Shown in pieces: positions 47,994 through 58,895 of a DNA stretch of 64,000 nucleotides. Below the pieces are notes generated by a model. The model was not told where the DNA came from and searched no databases. It saw nothing but the letters and a program-made list of their open reading frames with translations. The stretch's first letter is position 1; the number at the start of each line of letters is the position of its first letter. The DNA is from Helianthus annuus. Lineage: Eukaryota > Streptophyta > Magnoliopsida > Asterales > Asteraceae. The stretch is from the NCBI RefSeq assembly GCF_002127325.2, contig NC_035435.2, positions 15,478,002-15,542,001 of the forward strand, in the 5' to 3' direction. Position numbers and translations under genes: made by a program.

Positions 47994-48173
47994 CTAAAAA
48001 AAATACAAAAACAAAGACTTCAAAGCAGATACAACTCTACAATTAGTTACAGGAATTACCCAAACACACACCTGGGTCTACATAAATAATATCAGCAAAA
48101 CCCCAAAACACACAGAATCGAAGATTATTCACATATCTATGTTTAAACGATGACAATGATAAATCAACCTTAC

Positions 48174-48237
48174 CGGTGACAATCGGCCAACCCTAAATCG
48201 AAACGAACCTTTGGAAATTGGATGTGAAACGAACCTG
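48174..48237 (-). pseudogene. Possible upstream exon of the captured tRNA synthetase fragment
   Basis: Bounded by an acceptor-like CTTACAG and the donor CACCG/GTAAGG at 48174/48173. Upstream (48240-48470) are direct repeats of AGAAACCCTAATGGACG type, perhaps a duplicated 5' leader. Reading frame not clear. Confidence 0.35.
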
Positions 48238-48648
48238 CTGTAAGTTGAAAAGAGGAAGATGAAACAAAACAATGAAAGAGATGATGGATTCGTACCCGTG
48301 AATTTCATGTATGGATTCGTCCATTAGGGTTTCAGGGATGATGGATTCGTCCATTAGGGTTTCTCAGAAGAGGGGTGAGAGAGATGATGGTGGCGTCCAT
48401 TAGGGTTTCTGCGGAGAATTGTTAAAAGGAAAGGTTCTGGAGAAGCGCGTGAAAGAGGGGAAATGAATTTGCCGCCCATGTACCAATTATCTACTCAAAG
48501 AGAGATGCCACATCAATTAAAAATGGTTTAAGAAAAGGACATGTGGCATTAAGTGTATTTTTTTAGTATAATAGATAGATTTCTTTTCACACCAAGTCCC
48601 CTACAACACAAAATTCTCTACCAAAAAAAAAAAATCAAATCAAATCAA

Positions 48649-49322
48649 ATGGAGGGTTCAAGCACGTTGTTTTCACCGGACTCACCAACTTCTTTCTACT
48701 CTCCCTATCCTACTATTGAATTTCTTGTCATGGTTGCCGAAGCAACATAAGAACCTGATATGAGGCAATTACAGAAAAAAAATTATGCGCCGTGATCGAG
48801 ATGGGGCTAATGATGTTCTAATGATTTATGAGTTTGTCGAAAACCCAAAGTACAATATTGAGACGTTTAGAGGGAGACTTTGTTTAACCGAAGTTATTTT
48901 TAAAACTTGTGGGAGATATAGATGCCCAGTTGGAATGGATTCAAGTAGCATATTACAAGAAGTACAAAAAGAGTTTCACACCGCTAAAAAAATGCACATC
49001 CACGACTCGTCAACTTGCAAGCAGGGGCGGACCTAGGTTAGGCCTAGGGTGGGCGGGCGCACCCCTTGAAAAAAAAATTTAGTGTATTTTTTAGGCAAAA
49101 AACCTGACCGCACCCTCTGAAAATATGCTTGAACCACTCATTTGCACCCCCAACAAATAATTTCTGGATCCGCCACTGCTTGCAAGCGGTAATGTTCTTG
49201 ACGGATACGATGAATATTTAGTTATGTTGATATGACTTCACATGAATGTCTATATTATTTTTTTCAATGCTATTATTAACTAGCGATGACATTACACGTT
49301 TCTATGCTGCACATGAAGGCTA
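48649..49322 (+). pseudogene. PIF/Harbinger-type transposase (HARBI1-like) fragment
   Basis: From ATG 48649 an N-terminal stretch stops at TAA 48748-48750. In another frame from 48785 follows MRRDRDGANDVLMIYEFVEN then PKYNIETFRGRL, the conserved N-terminal region of plant HARBI1/ALP1-like nucleases (RRD-GAN--LM-DYF---P-Y----FR-R). Past the MITE at 49022-49178 come remnants of QLASGNVLDGYDEYL, MTSHECLYYF and DDITRFYAAHEG in shifting frames. The DDE catalytic part is missing. At 49323 the homology changes abruptly to a retrotransposon gag remnant. Confidence 0.65.
49022..49178. mobile_element. hAT-type MITE in the Harbinger pseudogene
   Basis: 157 bp, ends CAGGGGCGGACC and GGATCCGCCACTG, exact 8-bp TSD CTTGCAAG (49014-49021, 49179-49186). 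Same end type as the MITE at 15314. Confidence 0.9.
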
Positions 49323-49560
49323 GACGATGGCACCTTCCGTCTGCGCGACTATTTTAGCGGCTGCCATCATATTATCCCAATATTTGGGCATTCAATCTCT
49401 TCCCGTTATAGTTGTTATCAAACTATCATAGCGCACAACGTGAGTGAAGTGCGCTCGCATTAGGTCTTCACTAACGATGTCGATTTCTAGGCACTCTTTG
49501 TTGAACCGAGTGATGAACTCTTTGAGGCCCTCGTTGTCTCATTGCCAAATTTTCATTACG
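49323..49560 (-). pseudogene. Remnant of a Ty3/gypsy gag
   Basis: On the minus strand a frame reads LKEFITRFNKECLEIDIVSE, DLMRAHFTHVVRYDSLITTI, a stop, then MPKYWDNMMAAAKIVAQTEG. This matches the middle of the retrotransposon gag domain, as in Tat/Ogre-like elements (--F--RF--E----------, MP----MM------). An isolated scrap with no LTRs seen. Confidence 0.55.
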
Positions 49561-49689
49561 TTTGTTTGTCATTTTTATGTATTTTTGTATGGAACATGTT
49601 TAACTAGTTAGACTGTGGGCTTGTACATTGTGTTTAGATTGTGTTTTATGCTAAGGTTTATTGTACATTTTGTATAGGTAGTTGTAAGT

Positions 49690-50300
49690 GGTTGTTGGGT
49701 GTCTTTGCGATTACTTCAAAATTCCACCACCATCACACCACCATTCGATATGGTTTTTAGCCATTCGTTTCTGTTAATTTAAGTTATTGCAATATGATTA
49801 ATTCATGTTGCAACATTTTATTAGTTGATATTGTTGTTATTCTGTTTTAACTATTTTTGGGTAAGAATTGTACAGGTCGTATTGTTCAGGGATTAAAGGT
49901 GTAACATCTGGGGTCAATGTGTAAAACAATGGGAACTTGAAGGTGTATCTTGAAGGTTTTTTTGCTATCAGTATATAAAGGAGTCCTACAGTTGAGTTAG
50001 GTAGCAATCTTCTCGAAGTATCAGTCCTCTCTCTCTTCAAGGCGATTAGGGTTTATTGTTCTAGATCGTTTGTAATCAGTTCGATCTCGTGTGAGATCTG
50101 TTTGTATCGGTTTGCACAGATTAACTGATTGCATCAGTTGATCTTCTTCTTTCTTGTATTGTTACAGATCTCATTATTGGTGAGATCTAGGGTTTCAAGG
50201 GGTGTTTTCTGGTTTGGGTAAATAATAAAGATTTGTCACAGATTTTGTCTCTTATCTTCGTGTTATTTGTTCTGGTTTGATACCACATACCATTTTTACA
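49690..50300 (+). repeat. Probable 5' LTR of copia Element H (left edge uncertain)
   Basis: The right edge is set by ...CCATTTTTACA directly followed by the primer site. A TATA box (TATATAA, 49972-49978) and a CTCTCTCT leader lie about 330 bases upstream. The left edge cannot be fixed because the 3' LTR is outside the window; it could lie anywhere between about 49590 and 49830. Confidence 0.6.
49972..49978 (+). promoter_or_regulatory. TATA box in LTR H
   Basis: GTATATAAAG followed by a pyrimidine-rich transcript start region. Confidence 0.6.
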
Positions 50301-50313
50301 TGGTATCAGAGCT
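50301..50313 (+). promoter_or_regulatory. Primer-binding site of Element H
   Basis: TGGTATCAGAGCT, adjacent to the LTR end ACA; initiator Met tRNA type. Confidence 0.88.
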
Positions 50314-50718
50314 ATCTTTAGCTCTTGATTTTTTATTGTCGTTTTTTTCTTCCGCTGTTTCTTGTTTATCTCTGAGTGTTGATTGATTCTGGGATATTTG
50401 AAGGTTTCTTGTCTCAGGAACGTTTGGTGAGAATCGAAGATATTTTGGAGGTTTTTTGAAACCCTAATCCAGGCTTTGGTGTGAATCGAAGATATCCTGT
50501 GTCTTTGAAGACCCGTGTTAGTCTCTGTAACCCTAGAAGGATACAGAGCAAACTGACCGGTTGTATTGTTCTCTTGTCTTCTGATCTGTAACTATAGCCC
50601 TAAGTGAAGGCTATAGTTCTGATCCGCTTTGGAGTAAATCGCACCCACTGTAAGATCGTTTCATTATGTTCTTTGTTTTTGTTGTTGTTGACTAGTTGAA
50701 GTTGGGGTAGTGAGGACC

Positions 50719-50910
50719 GGCACTGTTAATTGTTGTTGATTGTTGTTATAGTCTGTGATACTTGTTGTTGATTGTTGTTACTGTTCATTTGCCTATTCTG
50801 TGTTACTTGTTATTGGCACTGTTAATTGTTGTTGATTGTTGTTATAGTCTGTGATACTTGTTGTTAATTGTTGTTACTGTTCATTTGTCTATTCTGTGTT
50901 ACTTGTTATT
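50719..50910 (+). repeat. 96-bp tandem duplication in the leader of H
   Basis: Two head-to-tail copies starting GGCACTGTTAATTGTTG at 50719 and 50815, two or three differences. Rich in GTT. No coding frame of interest; the gag ATG follows at 51108. Confidence 0.85.
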
Positions 50911-51107
50911 GTGTTGTCTTCATTTGTTTATTGTATTCAAAGTTGTGTGTGGCTCCTGAGTTAAGACATGTCCAGGCACCTGTGAGTGACGAACATGGAG
51001 TCTTGACACTGACTCAGCTTCGTCGTTTGTTTCCTGTTGTTATCTGTTGATAACTGTATTGTTCTTTCCGCTTGTTTGTTGTGTGATTTGTTTTGTCTGC
51101 TGCTTAA

Positions 51108-52152
51108 ATGGGTGATACTAGTAGTACTTCACAAACTTTAATTGGTAAGTTAGATATAGGAGATCCCTTATATCTGCACCCAAGTGATTCTGGTGCTTTG
51201 ACTATTGTGAGCATTAAGTTGAAAGGTACAGAAAATTATTCCGTATGGTCTAGTGCAATGAAATTGGCCTTAGAGGCTAAAAATAAATATGGGTCTATTG
51301 ATGGAAAATGTGTTAGATCTGAGAGTGATCCTGTGTTAGCCAGTCAGTGGGACAGATGCAATTCTGTGGTTCTTACTTGGTTATTAAATTCTGTATCTGA
51401 GGAACTTTTCTTAGGACAAGTTTTTTTCTAAGTTAGCTTCAGAGGTATGGACAGACCTCAAAGAGTCTTTTTATAGGGTGGATGGTTCTATTGTTTATGA
51501 TTTGTATAAGAAAATCAATAGTGTTTCTCAAAATGGTACAACAGTTGCTGAATACTATAATAAACTTACAACAATGTGGAAACAATTTGATGCTATGTTG
51601 CATTTACCTACATGTTCTTGTCAAGCTGCAAAAGAATTTAATGATTTTTCAACATTAATAAAATTTATGCAATTTCTTATGGGACTAGATGATGTATATC
51701 AGTCAGTTAGAACAAGTCTATTAACAAGAGAACCATTACCCTCTGTCAAAGTGGCCTTCTCAGTGATTTCCAGAGAAGAGTCACATAGAATGTCTAGTAC
51801 TGGGTCAAAAATTCAGCATGTATCTTTTGTGTCTAAACCTAATCAGTCTTTTGATCAAAGAAAGAAAGTTAATAGAGGTTCTAATTCAAATTTAAAGTGT
51901 ACACACTGCAACATGTTAGGACATACTGTGGATAGATGTTTTGAGATTATTGGATATCCACCTGGGTTCAAAAGGAGAGTTAATAATAACAATCAATCTA
52001 ATAAAGTTAACTTGGCTAATAGTAATAAAACTAACTCTGGAAATGGTACATCTTCATCTGTTGGGAATTCTGGTTTACCTTTTACATCTGAACAGATGGC
52101 TAAGTTGTTGAGTTCAGTTGGAGAAAAAAGTGGATCAGAATCTCAAAATTAG
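51108..52152 (+). pseudogene. Ty1/copia gag of Element H (frameshifted)
   Basis: ATG 51108: MGDTSSTSQTLIGKLDIGDP, then LKGTENYSVWSSAMKLALEA, the retrotransposon gag N-terminus of copia elements. A one-base gain in a T run (51420-51427) ends the frame at 51431; homology continues in the next frame (KINSVSQNGTTVAEYYNKLT, FLMGLDDVYQSVRTSLL) to a CCHC knuckle CTHCNMLGHTVDRC and GYPPGF. An in-frame TAG at 52150-52152 closes the segment where pol would continue. So gag is broken in two places. Confidence 0.92.
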
Positions 52153-53284
52153 AATGTAGGAGGTGAGGTCTTTAATGTGTCCTACTTTGTTAGTTGTTCT
52201 AGTTCTGTCAGTTACAATATGAATGGGTGGATTGTTGACTCTGGGGCTAGTCAACATATGGTTAAAATTGATAGGGATTTGATAAATGTTGTTGATGTAT
52301 CTGAATTCAATATTACTGTTGGTCATCCTAATGGAACAAGTGTCAAGGTTCTAAAGATTGGTGATTTAAAATTAACCAATGAAATAGTGTTGAAAGATGT
52401 TTTTTATGTCCCTGGTTATAGTGTGAATTTACTTTCGGTATATAGAATGTCTAAGGATAATCATGTGAATGTTGTGTTTAATGAAACTAGCTGTTTGTTA
52501 CAGGATTCCAGTTCAAAGAGAATCCTGATGAGTGGTAGTCAGGATTGTGGTCTGTATTTTGTAGGCAATTCTGGTAATTTGATTAATACTTGTTTCAATA
52601 GTGTTGTTAAGTCTTTTACTTGGCATAGTAGGTTAGGACATCCTTCAGATCAAGTTTTAGCAGTATTAAAACAAAGTCTTAAAATTCAATCAAGTGAACA
52701 TGGCCCTTGTGATATATGTCATAAGGCTAAACAAGTCAGGGTACCTTTTCCTTTGAGTGAACATAAGTCTAAATCAGTTGGTGATCTCATACACTTAGAT
52801 GTATGGGGTCCTTATAGAGTAACAAGTTATGATGGGTATAAATATTTCTTAACAATTGTTGATGATTATTCTAGAGCTCTATGGTGTTATTTTCTATCTA
52901 GTAAAACTGAAGTGTTTGAAAATCTAAAGGTTTTTTATGAACCTGTGTTGACTCAGTTTAAGAAGAAAATTAAAATAATCCGAAGCGATAATGGGACAGA
53001 ATTTGTTAACAGTCAAATGAATAATTTTTGTATAACTAAAGGAATTTTACATCAGACATCGTGTGCCTATAAACCACAACAAAAAGGTGTGGTGGAAAGG
53101 AAACACAGACACTTGTTAAATACTGCTAGAGCTTTGATGTTTCAGGGTGGTCTACCACTAAGATTTTGGTCTGATTGTGTGTTGACTACTGCTTATCTTG
53201 TTAACAGGTTGTTGTCTTATGTGTTGAATGGTAGGAGTCCTTTTGAAATGATGTTTGAGTTTAGACCCTCATTGTCTCATCTTA
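52153..53284 (+). pseudogene. Ty1/copia protease-integrase of Element H (truncated)
   Basis: Same frame as the second gag part after the TAG. Protease motif WIVDSGASQHM, then a GAG-pre-integrase domain (TWHSRLGHPSDQVL, CDICHKAKQ) and integrase core with HLDVWGPY (first Asp), SDNGTEF (second Asp) and QQKGVVERKHRH (Glu). The open frame continues to 53284, where the LTR of Element I begins (inserted after TCTTA). Reverse transcriptase and RNase H of H would lie beyond I, outside the window. Confidence 0.92.
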
Positions 53285-56200
53285 TGTGACAACCCTCACT
53301 AAACCAGGTATCCGTACGACTTAATTAATAATTAATTGCTGCTTAATTACTGTGCTTAACTGAAATTGTGAATGAACTGCTACTTGACTGTTGATACTTG
53401 TACATATCTGCATCATACTTTATTTACTGTCACTACATTATTTACATACTGAACTCTAGTGACAAACATGATGCACAAAAGCACAGTAGCACTATGAACG
53501 GATAACCTATTGAACATGCTGATAAAGCCAGCATCAGGCAGATACTGCCTCTAAGGCCTGTATGAGCCAGAAATATTTTACTACACCCATAGTGAGTGTA
53601 GGGATACAAGGATTGTAGAACTGCGTCTCTAGGAATAAGTTACGATGACTGGATGTGCCTAAAACATACACTGAGCACAAAACACAGCACTTTAATGAAC
53701 AATTCAGCTTCTAGCTGGCTAATAAAGTGCCAAAACATGAGAAAAATATTACTAGACACTTTCCAAAGTGTCGGGAATAAGTTGTGTCACTAAAAATGGT
53801 ATTAACGACACTTAAAAGCTTTGTTAAGCGCCTTAACGGATTACTATCCAACCGAACAACTGGACTATACCCGGAACATAAAAATATTGACCTTAACATT
53901 ATTGATCTTTTTCTGAGCCAGTTAGGGTCCCCGAATACCCTAACACCCGCTTTAAGGCACATCACACAACTAACCGGGTTAATCTCTAAACTTAACAAGA
54001 TTAACATAACTAAATACTTAACATTTGGTTGGATTTGAACTAGTACCCCCCCCCCAATTACAAACCGTCCCCAAGAAGGGGGACACCCTTGTCCTATTTC
54101 TTGATTATTTAATCACACTTGTCTAATATCTAGACAACACTTGAACCATTGGATTAAGAACTTGAATATGTTTATAAGTATAAGTCTTGAACCAACATAA
54201 CACACACTTAACTTTGCACCACACACACTCTCTCCTCTCCTCTACAAGGCTCGGCCCAACACACCTCACCCCCATCCATCCATTTTCGATTTCCATCTTG
54301 CAAGTTCCAAGCTCTACAAGTGTCAAGGGTCACGTATTAGGAAGCTCGGAGCAAACGGAAGGCGAAGGACCTCACTCTCTAGCTTTTATCCACCCGATTT
54401 ACGTCTAGATTCTTCCCTAGCCTCGAGCTAGAGGTATAATGCTTAAAACACTCTCTTGAACTAATCTAAAGTGGTTATTACGATGAGTAACGGTTAAAAC
54501 TCGAAATCTTACAAAATCATGCATTAAAGTTTACTAAAAATGCAAGTATTGTTGGTTAAAAGCTCATAAGTTGTGTAAATGTTGTAGTATTGATTTTGTG
54601 TGGTTATCTAGACCCGATCTATGTTGTGGTAGCTCGGATCATCATTTAACCCAGTTTGGTTAAGGTCATGGATCTTGACATAAGCTTGTTTTGAATGAAA
54701 CAAGGGTTAAAGGGTGAAACTCTACCACACGCGAATCATGAACTTGTGTAAAAATGTTTTACTTGTGGAATAGTGTTTAAAACTAGCAGATCTACGTATC
54801 TGCAAGTGGTATTTTCAAAGGACCGAGTGTCAAGAAAAATCATGTTTTCTAAAAATAGATCTTACACTTACAAGCATGATTTTTATAAACCACAAGTGTG
54901 TAAACACTTGTGAAATGAAAAGTTTCGACAAAATAACAATCTTTGTAAAAGATGACGAGAAGTTGTAAAGATGGATTTACTCTAAAAACGAGGTTTTTAC
55001 GAGATCAAATTACTTTATATAAAGATCCACAAAATATAGTGGGATTTACACTATAGTTTCGGAAAAACTACAAGTTCATGTAATTATGCGATTTACATAC
55101 TTGTCGACTAGTTGTTGTGTCGGAAATTGTTTGATTGAATAAAGAAGTTGTTGAAATTGATTTAGTAAAAGAAAATGATACGCTTGAAAGCGTGGCCACC
55201 TCCAGTTACAGAGGAAACTCTAGCGAAATTTTTCTAAAAACCTAACACTTAGAATTATTTGCACTATAAGTGCTAGAAATATCTTTTCGACATATTTTCA
55301 AAATATATATTTCGCCACGACTTTATTTACAAATATTCGGAGGTGGGATTTTCACAAAATTAAACGCGATAAATATATGTTTAGTAAATATATTTTCACC
55401 ACACTGTTTATGATTATTTTGTGAAAATACATAAATATTATTTTTAGAGTAAAAATAATATTTTCGAACGTTAACAGATCCAAAATAATACGAACGCCTC
55501 TACGATAACTATATAAGTTACACTGGTAATATTTATTACCACTCGAATGATAAAACATAACTTACACATTATACGGAAATAACGCGTACTTTGTCAACGT
55601 ATTATTTTTGGGGAAAATTTCGTGGAATGAAAATATAATATTTTTTGAGAAAAATATTTATATTTTGGAATTAGAAATAAATATATATTAAGTGAGACTT
55701 AATGATATAATTCGAACGCACATGTATTAAATCCCCCATCCTTGGGAAGGAGATTAACTACCAAGTATATACGAAAAGTAAACCCGAAATAGTTGTCTAA
55801 CTATTTCCCAAAAACTTAAACTATAAAGCTAAGGCATGGCCGTCCGTCTAATAGAGTTAGCACATGTAGGTCGTTGCACAGCTGCCTGATTTGGAATACT
55901 TGGTAGAGACGCACCGACTGTGAGTTCATGTCCCCTTTTCTCTTAACTGTTTTCAGTTTTCTAAACTGCGGGGGTGAAATACATGTTACTTTGATTATGA
56001 TTACTTTATACATGGTATGGTTAGCGTAAGGAGGTTTACTACTTTAGATCATGTGAATGGGTAGGCGGAAACTTGAGGTCATTAATCCTCAGGGTAGGAC
56101 CGAGGGGCAGGAGCGATAGATCTATTTGGGTGTAGCGAGCCCAGTCCCAGGCCCAGCATAACGGACCTCGGGATGACTTTGTACCCGACGCATAAATCTA

Positions 56201-56697
56201 CTAGGTTTGAGCCTTCCTACTTGCATTTCACACATATCAATGGCCTTGCAAACCATTGGTGATCTCTTTTTCCTTATTTGCTACATACCAGGATTTTTTA
56301 TACGAACAAAGGTTTATTTACTCACTTACACATGAACTCGCTCAACATTATTGTTGATTTTTCAACTTACATGTATTTCAGGGAATTAAAGGGATCTGGC
56401 ACGGTATGGCACGTTTTCCCGCTGCACTAGTTTCCGAGGTCATCCGGGGTTTAGGGAATGTGACTCTTTCCTGGACAAGTCACAGTCCTTAAACCATGTT
56501 TATGTTTTGTTTGTATTGTTGAACGATGTTATGGTTGTTAGGGTATTTCCCGTTAAGACAATGGTATTGTATTCGGTATTTAATACTTAATGGATGATCT
56601 TGCATGTTTTAAATTCATATAGCTTTGTTATGATTAAGCTATGGTATTAAGAAGTCACACCAAATTAACCACGCTTCCGCAAAGCCAGGGTGTGACA
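53285..56697 (+). repeat. 5' LTR of Element I
   Basis: 3413 bp, TGTGACAACCCTCACTAAAC...AGCCAGGGTGTGACA. Splice-like AGAGGTATAATG at 54434, CGACTGTGAGTTC at 55920 and ATGTATTTCAG ending 56381. A leader with CACACACTCTCTCC near 54220 suggests transcription starts just upstream. No gene. Confidence 0.93.
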
Positions 56698-56700
56698 GCT

Positions 56701-56713
56701 TGGTATCAGAGCT
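56701..56713 (+). promoter_or_regulatory. Primer-binding site of Element I
   Basis: TGGTATCAGAGCT three bases after the LTR end; initiator Met tRNA type. Confidence 0.9.
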
Positions 56714-56862
56714 CTGATCATAGTGAACTAGGATTCCTTCTCGAGTCTAGACTATGATCACTAGGGCTCTCACGAAAACATTTTTACTGCATACCACTTA
56801 AGTCCAGATCCAAAACCTTTTATAAACAAATGTTGAGCACATTTTTTTTTGTTATTATTAGG

Positions 56863-57183
56863 CTCAGTCTTGGAGGCTGAGGCTCGGTCTTGGAGGCCGA
56901 GGCTCGATCTTAGAGATCGAGGTAGATGTTTATTATTTTAGGCTCAGTCTTGGAGGCTGAGGCTCGGTCTTGGAGGCCGAGGCTTGATCTTAGAGATCGA
57001 GGTAGATGGCTAGTGAGACTAGGAAGAGTAGGCTCAGTCTTGGAGGCTGAGGCTCGGTCATGGAGGCCGAGGCTCGATCTAGGAGGTCGAGGTGGATGAT
57101 AGAGCAGTCTTAGAGACTGGGAGGAATTTGGCTAGTGGGACTAGGAATGTCAGTCTAGGAGACTGGGAGGCTAGTGGAACTAG
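56863..57183 (+). repeat. Series of 14 triloop hairpins with covarying stems
   Basis: Three triplets at 20-base period (starts 56863/56883/56903, 56943/56963/56983, 57033/57053/57073) have stems CTCAGTCT/AGGCTGAG, CTCGGTCT/AGGCCGAG and CTCGATCT/AGATCGAG around 3-base loops TGG, TGG, TAG. Five shorter ones follow the same plan: CTAGT/ACTAG (57010-57022, 57132-57144, 57171-57183) and CAGTCT/AGACTG (57105-57119, 57151-57165). Stem positions 4 to 6 differ between types, and the partner base changes with them (A-T to G-C, G-C to A-T, T-G to T-A). One stem has a single mismatch (57053 unit). They lie between the primer site and the extra ORF, so they would be in the 5' leader of the RNA. Confidence 0.88.
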
Positions 57184-57275
57184 GAGAATGATGTGATTTC
57201 TTACTTGGTGACTTATGTGATTACTTGATTGTATGACTGATTATTTGTGCATATTTGTGTTTATGTTACAGACCT

Positions 57276-58895
57276 ATGGACTCGCCCGGTACAGGCGATT
57301 CGGACACCACTGGACCCATACCTGTAGTATCTGATGACCTCACATACTCAGAGCACGAGGTGCACACTTCTGACTATACCAGCACTGACGAGGACGATTT
57401 TCAGCCCTTCGCACTACCTGAGGGTGCTGATGAGCCTGCAGATGGCCCTCCCGTTGAGTACCTACCGTTAGTAGAGATTCCGGCTCCTATACCCTTAGCC
57501 GTTTATCCTGCGTATGATTTGCTTCTTGACGCCGAGGCTGACGGCGATATTGATCTGTATGACGATGAGCCCATAGAGGATGATGATCTTCTCGAGGATG
57601 AGATCCAGGGCGAGGCCCTACTTCCTGGTGGCGATCTTCTGATGATCGCTGATGCTCCCGCCGAGGATTCGCCTACGCACTCTCCGGTCCTAGACTCCTT
57701 TGAGTCTGTGGCATCCGCACCTTCCCACACATTGAGCGCACAGCACTTTTCGCATGGCTCAGATCCTGACCAGGCATCCTCTGTTGCTCCTATTCCCAGT
57801 TTTGCGTTTGACCATGATGACATAGAGGATTCTGATCCTATCTTCCCTCCGGGATTCGACCCGGATCATGATATAGAGTTCATACCGATGTATCAGCCCA
57901 TGGAGGATCCAGCTAACCCCGTCGATCCTATCGACCCCGAGTTTGACTTCGAGATGGGTTTTGATGATCACGAGCCTGCCATGGCTCCTGAGCAGGCAGC
58001 CGCTCTAGACCCTATGTTTGAGCATGACCCCGTACATGTTGGCATCCCTATTGAGCCTGTTATAGCTGACCCACCTATCGATGATCACCTTGTGGATGTT
58101 CCATTGCTGGAGGGTGATCATGTTATTGCTGCCGATCATGTCGATCCACCTCTTATTGCTGATATACCTGTTGACCATCCTGTTGATCGCATTGCACCCG
58201 TTGATCCTTTTGTTGCTCCCCCACCTGATCCCGTTCCACTAGAGCCCGAGCATGCACTGTTTGCGGCACACATGGATCCACCGGACGAGCACGCACAGCA
58301 CGGGTGGATCCCTGCTGATGAGGATGTTCCACCTATTCCCCCACACCACACTGATACACGACATGTTGATTTCTCTTTTCAGGTTCCTCAGTTTGTACCT
58401 CCAGTGAGACCTGGAGAGGGTTCTTCGGCCAATCCTTTTGGGCATGTGCCGATGTCTGTTCCTTTCAGGCCACAGTTTCCACCCGTTTTACCATCTGTTT
58501 CACCGTTTCACGTGGCACCTTTTGACCCCACCCGTGAGCCTTTACTCTGGTCCTCACCACCTGTCATGCCACCGACTGATCCTTACCATCCATTCCATGT
58601 GGGACACACTATTGAGGACGTTTTGATGTCTTTCGTTTTTCAGCATGAGTCACACACGCAGCGCATCCAGGAGCTTGAGAGAGCTCAGCTGCCACCATGT
58701 TCGTGTCACGGTCAGACACACTCTCCCTTGCACCCCTCTCGACCTGTACCCCCAGATTATGCTGCACGTCTCTTTGCTTTAGAGCAGCAGGTTGCTTCAT
58801 TCATCCGTACTCAGAGAGCCATGGAGGAGGACTGGCTCCAGTTACGTCGTTTGTTTTACACTCACTTTCCCCCTCCTCCACCGCCATCTGTATAG
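57276..58895 (+). CDS. Extra acidic, Pro/Asp-rich ORF upstream of gag, unknown function
   Basis: Open from 57255; the ATG at 57276 (MDSPGTGDSD) has a purine at -3 position context ACCTATGG and gives 539 residues; an upstream in-frame ATG at 57255 adds seven. Stop TAG 58893-58895. The first 350 residues are strongly acidic and repeat Asp-Pro, Asp-His and Pro-Val patterns (DPIDPEFDFEMGF, DHLVDVPLLEGDH, VDHPVDRIAPVDPF). The C-terminal 100 residues change character: a predicted helical, Gln/Glu/Arg-rich part (HTQRIQELERAQL, AARLFALEQQVASFIRTQRA, MEEDWLQLRRLF) then a run of seven prolines. No gag, pol, envelope, signal peptide or membrane segment is visible. Its being open over 1.6 kb in an element whose pol has stops suggests recent constraint. 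It could be an accessory ORF of this lineage, or a captured sequence; the function is unknown to me. Confidence 0.75.
   Translation: MDSPGTGDSDTTGPIPVVSDDLTYSEHEVHTSDYTSTDEDDFQPFALPEGADEPADGPPVEYLPLVEIPAPIPLAVYPAYDLLLDAEADGDIDLYDDEPIEDDDLLEDEIQGEALLPGGDLLMIADAPAEDSPTHSPVLDSFESVASAPSHTLSAQHFSHGSDPDQASSVAPIPSFAFDHDDIEDSDPIFPPGFDPDHDIEFIPMYQPMEDPANPVDPIDPEFDFEMGFDDHEPAMAPEQAAALDPMFEHDPVHVGIPIEPVIADPPIDDHLVDVPLLEGDHVIAADHVDPPLIADIPVDHPVDRIAPVDPFVAPPPDPVPLEPEHALFAAHMDPPDEHAQHGWIPADEDVPPIPPHHTDTRHVDFSFQVPQFVPPVRPGEGSSANPFGHVPMSVPFRPQFPPVLPSVSPFHVAPFDPTREPLLWSSPPVMPPTDPYHPFHVGHTIEDVLMSFVFQHESHTQRIQELERAQLPPCSCHGQTHSPLHPSRPVPPDYAARLFALEQQVASFIRTQRAMEEDWLQLRRLFYTHFPPPPPPSV

Larger units (their letters stand above)
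44001..48579 (-). mobile_element. Non-autonomous Helitron carrying host exon fragments
   Basis: On the minus strand it starts TCTATCTATTATACTAAAA at 48579 and ends CTAG at 44004-44001. Nine bases before CTAG lies a hairpin (CCGCGA/TTCGCGG type, 44014-44028). The flanks give insertion between A and T, with no TSD, as Helitrons do. No Rep/helicase motif is present, so it is non-autonomous. It carries several exon-like segments in the same orientation, with splice-site consensus at their borders, including a threonyl-tRNA synthetase exon and a likely rhamnogalacturonate lyase exon. One hAT MITE (45282-45493) is inserted in it. Confidence 0.85.
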
